NCBI GenBank assembly: GCA_019057975.1
Contig: JAHLWJ010000236.1
Location: 1 to 6,940 of the forward strand
DNA: 6,940 bases
DNA from: Promethearchaeota archaeon
Lineage (GTDB): Archaea; Asgardarchaeota; Lokiarchaeia; Sigynarchaeales; SOKP01
Reading direction: 5' to 3'
The notes under the pieces are model-generated. The model saw nothing but the letters and a program-made list of their open reading frames with translations, was not told the origin of the DNA and did no database searches. The translations under genes and the position numbers were made by a program. Shown here piece by piece: positions 1 through 6,600 of this stretch (the first letter of the stretch is position 1; every line of letters begins with the position of its first letter).

Positions 1-1145
1 ACCTCCTCCCAGGGATTATTGCAATGAAATTGGCAAGAGGGATTAGATATATTTTCATTGATCGGAAGATGCTCTATATGATCTGGTAATTTTAATTTCA
101 GATTATTTGATTCTGCCAGTTGATAAGCATTTTGAAATTCATTTATTATTTCTTCATAGTTTTGAAGCATCCAATTATTTTCTTTCGAGTTTGTCTTAAC
201 TACATTGACAATTACCCCACCTAATCCCATATTTGCTGCTAGTTTCACCACATTAGAGATTTCACGAATGTTGCATTCCATTAGCGTAAAAATAATCTGC
301 CCCTGTAATGGATCCGAAATGTTTTTTCCAATGTATCTTAAGTTTGCTATAAAATTCTTGAAATTCGCACCTCTTCTTATCGATTCGAATAGAGACGCAG
401 AAGAGCTATCGCATGAGATTAAAAAGTTAGTATTATATTGAATTAATTTTTCCCAAATTTTATTATTAGTATGAGTTAGATTAGTAACTATTTCTAATTG
501 AGCGGGTAATTCACTTATAATACTTAAATATTCAAGAAAGTTCGGTATTATTGTAGATTCTCCCAGACCATTTAATCGGATTAAATCTACTTCTGGAAAA
601 AACTTCTCAGAGAGGGAATATAACAAATCTAACGAGAGATTCCTTGAAGAATCATATCCATTCTTACCAATTCCACACATTATACAATTTAAATTACAGT
701 TATTTGTCAGTTCTAGCAAGATTTTTTTAGGAAAGGAGCAGCTCTTTTTAATTCCACTATTTTCAAGTTCTAAGAATTTATTCCACCATTTTTCTAAAAA
801 CTTAATTAGAAATTGGTCTTCTATAGCCAAATTAGGAGTATAATTAAAATTTTTCATCCACTGAAAGGTGTTATATAAGAAATATTGACCTACTTTGAAA
901 AACCACTCGTTATCTTTACTATACAAAACATTTTTAACCCGTTCTTTCATATTAGCTTCAATTTTCAGTAATAAATTGTCTAGCAATTCGTACATAAAAG
1001 GTTCTCGGCCAATTTTCTTTTTAAATTCGTTGATTCGCCTACTAAGTTGGGTGTATTCATAACTTAAATCATATCTTTTAAAATAATTATTATTAACTGT
1101 TTTAAAAATCTCTCTGGCTTCTTTTAAAACGAATAAATTCCTCAT
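1..1145 (-). CDS. Radical SAM/SPASM-type enzyme with helical N-terminal extension (3' end outside window)
   Basis: Minus-strand reading gives 381 open codons from ATG at 1145 to the window edge, so the C-terminus is missing. The radical SAM core begins with the CxxxCxxC cluster motif CNLNCIMC at residues 150-157 (Cys150, 154, 157), whose cysteines should bind the 4Fe-4S cluster that cleaves S-adenosylmethionine. GLGES at 193-197 takes the place of the usual GGEP-like SAM-contact motif. A stretch reading IRRGANFKNFIANL is typical of SPASM-family members. Cys371 and Cys375 followed by NNPWEE look like the start of a SPASM auxiliary-cluster domain, where the window ends. Residues 1-140 are mostly helical, aromatic- and lysine-rich, and match no domain I recognise. 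The start overlaps the upstream stop (ATGA, 1142-1145), and GGAGG lies 8 nt upstream at 1154-1158, so the start is secure. Family members modify peptides, proteins or small molecules; the substrate here is unknown. Confidence 0.9.
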   Translation of the reverse strand, partial: MRNLFVLKEAREIFKTVNNNYFKRYDLSYEYTQLSRRINEFKKKIGREPFMYELLDNLLLKIEANMKERVKNVLYSKDNEWFFKVGQYFLYNTFQWMKNFNYTPNLAIEDQFLIKFLEKWWNKFLELENSGIKKSCSFPKKILLELTNNCNLNCIMCGIGKNGYDSSRNLSLDLLYSLSEKFFPEVDLIRLNGLGESTIIPNFLEYLSIISELPAQLEIVTNLTHTNNKIWEKLIQYNTNFLISCDSSSASLFESIRRGANFKNFIANLRYIGKNISDPLQGQIIFTLMECNIREISNVVKLAANMGLGGVIVNVVKTNSKENNWMLQNYEEIINEFQNAYQLAESNNLKLKLPDHIEHLPINENISNPSCQFHCNNPWEE

Positions 1146-1402
1146 TTAACCATCCTCCTAAGAGATTTTTTATATTTATTAGTTTCCAGTATCCATCCTA
1201 AATTATATGCAATTCTCTGAAAAATACGTAAAACTATGAATTTCATTCTTTTATAGGATTTCAATTTATTTGAGCTATAGGAATACCATTGATTTTTAAG
1301 ATCATTCACTACTTCTTTGATTTTTAACGGTGGTCTTAAAGTATTATAACTCCATCCCGGTTCCCTTATTTCTGAAAATTTTTTAGAATCAAATAAAGTC
1401 AT
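1142..1402 (-). CDS. 86-residue ORF, probable detached C-terminal segment of the glycosyltransferase
   Basis: The small basic protein has no cysteines. Residues 22-28 read LRPPLKI and residues 53-73 form a hydrophobic, positively charged helix (RMKFIVLRIFQRIAYNLGWIL). From memory, family-2 glycosyltransferases often end with such an RPPL-type segment and a helix of the type LAYxxG. Directly upstream is a GT2 domain that stops early for this layout, and the two ORFs together (249 + 86 residues) give a usual GT2 length. I therefore infer that this is the C-terminal part of that enzyme, either natively split or separated by a frameshift. It has its own ATG at 1402 with GGAGG at 1409-1413 (6 nt spacing), which supports independent translation. 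Its TGA overlaps the ATG of the next gene. It could instead be an unrelated small protein; a peptide substrate for the radical SAM enzymes seems less likely. Confidence 0.65.
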   Translation of the reverse strand: MTLFDSKKFSEIREPGWSYNTLRPPLKIKEVVNDLKNQWYSYSSNKLKSYKRMKFIVLRIFQRIAYNLGWILETNKYKKSLRRMVK

Positions 1403-1403
1403 T

Positions 1404-2153
1404 TCAATCCTCCATAATTAAGGATGCTTGGTTATAAAAATTCTTGAATGTAATTTCAGCACATCCTTTTCCATATCTATAAAATGTCTTAAGAAATGAA
1501 ATTATGGAAGTACGATAATCATGTAATACCACCATATTTTTCTCAAATCCAAACATATAACCGTGCTTTGCCAATTTAAAACTAAGACCATTATCTTCAC
1601 CTCCGGGGTATTTATGAGTCTCATCGAATCCATTAACTTCAAGTAAACAATTTTTCAGATAACAAGCATTAGCTGTTACTAAATATTGGTTATATTTTGG
1701 AGGCTCTAGAATACGATGGTAAGAATAATATTCACTTACAGCACCTTTTCTAAAATTAAATACTTTTCCGCCAATACCTGCTATTTCTTTTCTTTCCCAG
1801 TACCGTGATTTCATTATTGAACTTATCCAAGAAGGATGAAGGATGCAATCATCGTCTGTAAAAGCAATCGCATCAGATGAAGCGAGTTGTATTCCAATGT
1901 TTCTTGCTGCTCCAGGACCTAGAGCCTCGGAATTATTAAAGACAATAGGTACGAAGTTATGGTTATCACACTCCCAGCTTTTAAGGAGATACTGTGTTTG
2001 ATCGACTGAACCATCATTTACTATAATAACCTCATCTGGCTCTAAATTAAGAGCTTCAATAGATTTCAAAAGACGCTGAAGTATTTTAAACCTATTATGT
2101 GTTGGAATTACTAAAGAAATGGTTTTAGGCTTGAAAATCCTCAACTCCCTCAA
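1404..2153 (-). CDS. Family 2 glycosyltransferase (GT-A fold), catalytic domain
   Basis: A nucleotide-sugar-dependent glycosyltransferase with the hallmarks of CAZy family GT2: first strand ISLVIPTHNR at residues 12-21, VNDGSVDQT at 45-53 (nucleotide-binding Asp47), GPGAARNIG at 79-87, the metal-binding DXD-type FTDDDC at 98-103, NACYL at 162-166, and GGEDNGL at 184-190, whose Glu-Asp pair is at the position of the catalytic base. RYGKG near residue 226 is typical of the region after the catalytic core. The protein ends soon after that, and the expected C-terminal segment appears in another frame in the next ORF (1142-1402). Acceptor and sugar are unknown; typical roles are glycan, lipid or protein glycosylation at the cytoplasmic face. 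The drawn TTG start at 2153 overlaps the upstream gene by 29 bp and has no ribosome binding site. TTG at 2144 or ATT at 2138 (behind GGGAG at 2145-2149) are alternatives, and all leave the fold intact. Confidence 0.88.
   Translation of the reverse strand: MRELRIFKPKTISLVIPTHNRFKILQRLLKSIEALNLEPDEVIIVNDGSVDQTQYLLKSWECDNHNFVPIVFNNSEALGPGAARNIGIQLASSDAIAFTDDDCILHPSWISSIMKSRYWERKEIAGIGGKVFNFRKGAVSEYYSYHRILEPPKYNQYLVTANACYLKNCLLEVNGFDETHKYPGGEDNGLSFKLAKHGYMFGFEKNMVVLHDYRTSIISFLKTFYRYGKGCAEITFKNFYNQASLIMED
1409..1413 (-). promoter_or_regulatory. Ribosome binding site (GGAGG) of the 86-residue ORF
   Basis: A perfect GGAGG on the minus strand lies 6 nt before the ATG at 1402 and inside the last codons of the glycosyltransferase ORF. 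It argues that the 86-residue C-terminal piece is translated on its own and that the split is not merely a sequencing error. It could also be a chance result of the ATG-GAG-GAT codons that end the upstream ORF. Confidence 0.65.
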
Positions 2154-3111
2154 TTTTTTTTGCTATTCTATCCCATAAAAAATGATCCCAACACGAAGAA
2201 TTTGGAGGAAGTGAACAAGAAAAAGTCTCTAATCTTTTTAAAATGGAACTAAATCTTTCCTCTTTAATATTTCCATAATGATTTGATGTAAGATAGCTTT
2301 CTGAAATACAAGGGAATACCTCACCATCAGAATTGATTATTATTTGTTTTTTCCCCGCCCAACAATCCGCTTTGTGAGAAAAGTTTCCGAAAGTATATAT
2401 TTTTAGAAAATCTCTCAACACTCGATTAGGAAAATTTAGTTTCTTATCGTATTCAAGTTCATTCAATTGATCGATTATAATTTGGATCTCCGATCTTTGG
2501 AATTCATTGTATGCTTTTGGGTTATCAGTGAAAATCGATGGGCAGACTAAACCAAGTGAAATTTCTATCCCCTTGTCGTAATAATAATCAACAAACTTAC
2601 CTATTTTGTGAAAGTTTTCGCGAGAAATGACCGAATGAAGTGATATAGATCGTTTCTTCCCATTATTGAATTTATTCTGGTAAAATTTAGCTAATTCATG
2701 AATTTTTTTGATTCTTTTCATTGAGGTCTCTGGATCAACTCTTTTATAATTAGGGTATGAAAAGTTTTCAAAAGAGGCAACTACTTCAGCATCATAGCTA
2801 TTAGTGTTGAATAATGCTTCATACATTTCTTGCCTATAAATTTTTAGGTTAGTAATAAGTCTCAAGTTAATATTAGATGCTTTTCCTACAACTTTTATGA
2901 TCTCTATGATATCCTGCCTAATTGATGGTTCCCCTCCTAAGAAACAGAAATAGTTAAATCCCTCCTTTAAGGCATCTTCCAAACAATCTTTGATTGCATC
3001 GAATGATAGTTTTTCTGAAGCGTTCGAAGGATCATTTTCTCCTTGACAATAAACGCAATTATTATTGCAACGATTGGTAATTTTAAAATCTAGCCACTTA
3101 AATTGATTCAA
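2125..3111 (-). CDS. Radical SAM enzyme with SPASM-like C-terminal cysteines
   Basis: A complete 328-residue radical SAM protein. The cluster motif CNNNCVYC occupies residues 15-22 (Cys15, 19, 22) after the strand WLDFKITNR, and GGEP at 59-62 is the SAM amino-group contact motif. The C-terminal part has Cys250 (DCWAGKKQIIINSDGEVFPC) and Cys268, then GNI at 280-282, then Cys299 and Cys307. This is the layout of a SPASM or truncated SPASM domain carrying one or more extra Fe-S clusters. Enzymes of this type (PqqE, MoaA and sactisynthase relatives) perform radical chemistry on peptides or small molecules; the substrate is not evident. The start is TTG at 3111, supported by AAGGAGG at 3121-3127 (9 nt spacing) and by the radical SAM motif falling at the usual distance from the N-terminus. 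It overlaps the nuclease gene by 14 bp and the glycosyltransferase ORF by up to 29 bp, so it is probably translated as part of the same operon. Confidence 0.93.
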   Translation of the reverse strand: MNQFKWLDFKITNRCNNNCVYCQGENDPSNASEKLSFDAIKDCLEDALKEGFNYFCFLGGEPSIRQDIIEIIKVVGKASNINLRLITNLKIYRQEMYEALFNTNSYDAEVVASFENFSYPNYKRVDPETSMKRIKKIHELAKFYQNKFNNGKKRSISLHSVISRENFHKIGKFVDYYYDKGIEISLGLVCPSIFTDNPKAYNEFQRSEIQIIIDQLNELEYDKKLNFPNRVLRDFLKIYTFGNFSHKADCWAGKKQIIINSDGEVFPCISESYLTSNHYGNIKEERFSSILKRLETFSCSLPPNSSCWDHFLWDRIAKKIEGVEDFQA

Positions 3112-3562
3112 TTGCTCTATCCTCCTTTAAATAACTAGATTGAATTGAGTTCAGAAGATCTGTTAAATTAGGTTTCAAAATAACATCATTGAAGACTAAA
3201 CCAAATTTGATAAGTTGTAGTCCACTAATATCATAATCTCTAAAACAGTCATTTGAAATGATTACTGTAGTGTTTGGATATCTTTTAGCATACTCTATTA
3301 AAAAGTCATCTGCTCGCACTCCTTTTGGACAGTCTATAATTTCTCCGCACTTGTAGTATTCCTCTAATTTATCTCGGTTATCAATTCTATATTTTAGTGA
3401 AGCATCCGTTAATAATTGATATTCTATACCATACTTTTTATTAAGTTTCTTTAAATAATTAATTAGTATCTCCAAAGTATCTAATTTGGCTTTTTTCTGT
3501 TCATTCCTTACAAAAAAAGCTATGTTGGAACCATCAACCAAAATTTTAGTTTTGTTATTCAT
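3098..3562 (-). CDS. NYN/PIN-fold ribonuclease, Zc3h12a-like
   Basis: A 154-residue protein made of a single NYN-type nuclease domain. Visible acidic motifs are ILVDGSNIAF at residues 7-16 (Asp10, Asn13), RADDFLIEYA at 83-92 (Asp85, Asp86) and VIISNDCFRDY at 100-110 (Asp105, Asp109). The SNDxFRD signature is characteristic of the Zc3h12a/MCPIP1 (Regnase-1) ribonuclease family, whose acidic cluster binds Mg2+ for RNA cleavage. The zinc finger and other eukaryotic domains are absent, so target choice must come from elsewhere. It is the first gene of the minus-strand operon. ATG at 3562 follows AGGTGG at 3570-3575 by 7 nt. Its TAA overlaps the radical SAM start by 14 bp, implying coupling to that enzyme. 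Activity on RNA is inferred from the family; a toxin, defence nuclease or RNA-processing role are all possible. Confidence 0.85.
   Translation of the reverse strand: MNNKTKILVDGSNIAFFVRNEQKKAKLDTLEILINYLKKLNKKYGIEYQLLTDASLKYRIDNRDKLEEYYKCGEIIDCPKGVRADDFLIEYAKRYPNTTVIISNDCFRDYDISGLQLIKFGLVFNDVILKPNLTDLLNSIQSSYLKEDRAIESI
3121..3127 (-). promoter_or_regulatory. Ribosome binding site (AAGGAGG) fixing a TTG start
   Basis: AAGGAGG on the minus strand sits 9 nt before TTG at 3111. No ATG is available near the N-terminus of the radical SAM protein, so this site decides the start. It lies within the 3' end of the nuclease gene, which fits coupled translation. Confidence 0.8.
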
Positions 3563-3569
3563 ATTTAAA

Positions 3570-3575
3570 CCACCT
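3570..3575 (-). promoter_or_regulatory. Ribosome binding site (AGGTGG) of the nuclease gene
   Basis: AGGTGG on the minus strand, 7 nt before ATG at 3562, matches the GGTG part of the 16S 3'-end complement. If the TATA-like element at 3598-3605 is real, transcription would begin about here and the leader would be only some 10-15 nt long. Confidence 0.6.
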
Positions 3576-3597
3576 ATAAATTGTATATTTCAAGCAA

Positions 3598-3610
3598 TAT
3601 TTATACTTTC
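3598..3610 (-). promoter_or_regulatory. Archaeal-type promoter (BRE + TATA box) for the minus-strand operon
   Basis: Read on the minus strand, GAAAG (3606-3610) followed directly by TATAAATA (3598-3605) resembles an archaeal BRE plus TATA box. A start site about 26 nt downstream falls near 3575, just before the nuclease start codon. The region is AT-rich, so a chance match cannot be excluded, and the call depends on the host being an archaeon. Confidence 0.55.
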
Positions 3611-3614
3611 ACTA

Positions 3615-3648
3615 ATGATAGTTGATTGTTGACTATCATAGTAACTAT
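3615..3648. promoter_or_regulatory. Candidate operator: two inverted repeats of ATAGT/ACTAT half-sites
   Basis: ATGATAGT at 3615-3622 is the exact reverse complement of ACTATCAT at 3632-3639, with a 9-nt spacer. A second inverted repeat, ATAGT-A-ACTAT, follows at 3638-3648. The core half-site therefore occurs four times in about 31 bp (3618, 3632, 3638, 3644) in alternating orientation. The block lies between the two divergent promoters and touches the plus-strand TATA-like element, which is where a shared repressor or activator would bind. The winged-helix protein encoded next to it is an obvious candidate binder, but this is inference. Confidence 0.6.
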
Positions 3649-3654
3649 TATAAA
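3648..3654 (+). promoter_or_regulatory. TATA-like promoter element for the large winged-helix gene
   Basis: TTATAAA is centred about 27 nt before the GTG at 3678, the usual distance from an archaeal TATA box to the transcription start. No ribosome binding site stands at a working distance from this GTG (AAAGGT at 3652-3657 is too far), so a leaderless mRNA is plausible. A bacterial reading (TTGATT at 3622-3627, TATTAT at 3646-3651, 18-bp spacing) is also possible. Confidence 0.45.
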
Positions 3655-3677
3655 GGTAGAATTCTTATAAATCCATA

Positions 3678-6600
3678 GTGAGAAAATTGAATGAAAAAGA
3701 AAATAAAATTATAGAACTTCTTGAACAATCTCATTTATCGTTTAAGGAATTACATGAAAGTGGGGGAAATTTACTAAGAAGTGAATCAACTCTTAATCGT
3801 TTACTGAAATCGCTCCAGAGGATGAATTATATAGAAGGATTCCCAGTCGATGATCCTAATACCCGTATAAAGAAAAGATATCGCTTGACAAGAAAGTATT
3901 ACCATGAAAAAGAAGAGCAAGGGAAAAAACTACAGCTTTCTAAAATGATTAAATCTAGACTAAATTGGCAGAATGTGTTTGATAGAATGCTCAAGTTTTT
4001 AGAATTTGAATATCCGATGATTTTTCAAAATCCTGAATTATTTGAAGCAAAAGAAATTTATTCAGATTTATTTTCTTATTTGGTTTTTTTCAACATCGAT
4101 TCTGAAACATTGAAATTTAAACCTAAACTCTATTTTGAATTAATACTTTTTTTAATTTTACATCATCCTGATGAAAAATATGAGTCAATTCAACAACAAT
4201 TTGAATTCAATCCAATTGAGTTTCAAGAAGTCATTGAGAATTTTAAAAACAAGAATAAATTGGAAGAATTTGTATACCAAGAACAAAAATCATCGCATAA
4301 AGAAGTATATTATTTGATATCTGATGATCCAATATTATATTTTATACGACAACAAGTAGAAACCTATTTCTTTAAATTTCTACTCTGTTGGCAATTTCCA
4401 GGTGTGTACTTGGAGGATCATTTCGATTTCATTTTTAATTATTCTCACAAAATTCTAGAGGAACTGAATAGTAAATATAATAACCAAAATGAAAAAAATT
4501 TAGTCAGATTCTTTAAAAAGAATAGAATTTGTTTATTAACCTATACTAGAGAATATATACTTGAGTTTTTAGAAAAAATCAATATGGAAACAACCTTAAC
4601 AGACAATGACTACCCATTAGAACTACATACAATTGACCAAAAAGAGGCATATCTTACTGAATTAATTTTATCATCTGAAATATTAACTGGAGTAGAAACA
4701 AGATATTTGGAGTATCATATTGAATCTTTAGCTTTAAATCCAAAAAAAATTGAGGCGATAATTACTAAGATTTTAGTTAGAATTGAAGAGATTTCACAAA
4801 TTGAATTGAAAGCCGAAGAAACTTTGCTTTTAAAATCAAGACTACTTATGCTACTTAGAATATTTTATCATTATAACAAAACTAGTTATACAATTTTTAA
4901 AAAAGAATATAATTCGAAGAGTCAGCGTAATATAATAAGCTACTCAAGTATTTCAGCAGATATTTTTAGCAAAATAAAAGAAATTTTATCCAGTTTAGAC
5001 ACTCGGATTGAAAACATCAAAAAGAATTTCATTATTCGACATTTACTTGAAAGAATAGACCATCTCACTAATAAAATAATAAAATATCCAGATAAGAAAG
5101 CAGAATTTTTTAAATCCGTCCAAGATATCTACGATATTGCATCAGAAAGTTTTTCAGAGAAATCTCAATACCCTTTTTATAAGAAAAAGTGTGAACTTTT
5201 TTTTAAAGATATTGAAATGATTAAAGAATCAGAAATTATATCCATTTTAAGAAAATTGGTTGAATATTACCCAAGAAATAGTGATATCCTAAATTTAGTA
5301 TTTAGATATTTGAATAAAACACAAGATTTGGCAAGAATATTTGAAATAATACGGGGGAATAAATGGTCTTTAAAGGATAAAATATTAATTTTTAAAAGAA
5401 ATGTTTTAAATATACCTTCTGATTTTAATATAATTGAGTTTTTTGATTTAACAACAGAAGATTTTCAATATTTACTAAAATCTTCAACTGAGGATGATTC
5501 AAAATTCCTTTTATATTTACTAAAATCAATAGCGTTTATGTTAGAGCAAAAAGGATCACTTTTTGACTGTTTCTTTATATATTATTTTATATGTATTATA
5601 GAGCAAGGTATAACATTTGATCCTTCAAAGAGAGGATTTATGAACTCCTATTTTTCGTCATTTCATTTTAGTTTAAACCACTTTAAAGCGTATGGACCGG
5701 GATATCTAAATCTATTGAGAATGAAACAACAATACTCTGAAATTTTGTTTTCCTCTTTGGAGTTTAGAGATAGGATTACTAAATTAATATCACAAAATAT
5801 TCGTAAAATTGAAACTAAAAATGAATTTGAAAACATTTTAGCATCATTTCCGATATTATTTGAAAATTTTTCATTATTATCTAGATTTTTTCAACTAGAT
5901 GATGAATTTAATGAAATTATGCATGCTATCGAAAAAGGAATTGAACTAGATAATATAAAAACTAAAGAAAAAGTAATTAAAACCAGTCAAGACATCTCAA
6001 AAGAAGAAAAAGATATCTTAAATATAATCAGTGCCAACTTTAAGGATTACAACAAGAAAACTAAGAGTTTAGATTTCCTTTTATCTCCATTTAATATCGA
6101 TAACTTTTTACATAATATAAATAAAAAAGTAGTTGAAGAAATTCTTCCAAGAACCATTTATCCCCATGATCAACTAACTGAAATTACAAACAAGCAAATA
6201 AAATACGGTATTGGTAAGTTTCCAAATTTAGCGGAATCGAGTCTTTTTAACATTCTTTCCTTTAATTATCCATTTTATAATCGGAATATGAAAGATGAAG
6301 ATTTCAACCTACAATTTTACAATTATTATTACTTTCAGAAAAATCTAGAGGAAAGAGTTCAAGAAACAGATTTGGGTTTAATAGATAATATATTTGGTGT
6401 TGAAAATCGCTCAAAGCATTATCCATTTAATCTTGCTTTTAACAAAAAATATGAAATTCCCAAGGGAAAAGAAGATAATTTTTGGTTTGACCTAATAAAA
6501 GATTTTGAAAACAAGAAGGATGAATTAATTGAATTATTAGATCTTTATCTTTTTCAATCCAGATTTTTTAGCTCATATGAGATTTTTGAAAAACTGGTAG

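Noticed and set aside
205..441. Plus-strand ORF of 78 codons
   Set aside because: It lies wholly inside the minus-strand radical SAM gene, opposite the conserved core, and its translation has no recognisable features; it is a shadow frame.
1142..1402. 86-residue ORF as a RiPP precursor for the radical SAM enzymes
   Set aside because: It has no Cys, no Gly-Gly leader cleavage site and no repeated core, and its C-terminal half looks like a GT2 tail helix. The detached glycosyltransferase segment explains it better.
3598..3678. Transcription terminator, CRISPR repeat or tRNA in the intergenic region
   Set aside because: The inverted repeats are AT-rich with no T-run directly after a GC-rich stem, there is no regular spacer pattern, and no tRNA-like fold is apparent; a promoter/operator region fits better.
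3691..3714. ATG at 3691 as start of the plus-strand gene
   Set aside because: This frame reaches TAG after seven codons. The long open frame is the one starting with GTG at 3678.
6150..6167. R-x4-H (residues 825-830 of the large protein) as a HEPN RNase motif
   Set aside because: Such a loose pattern is expected by chance in a protein this long, and the surrounding residues include a proline in the motif and no clear HEPN helix pair.
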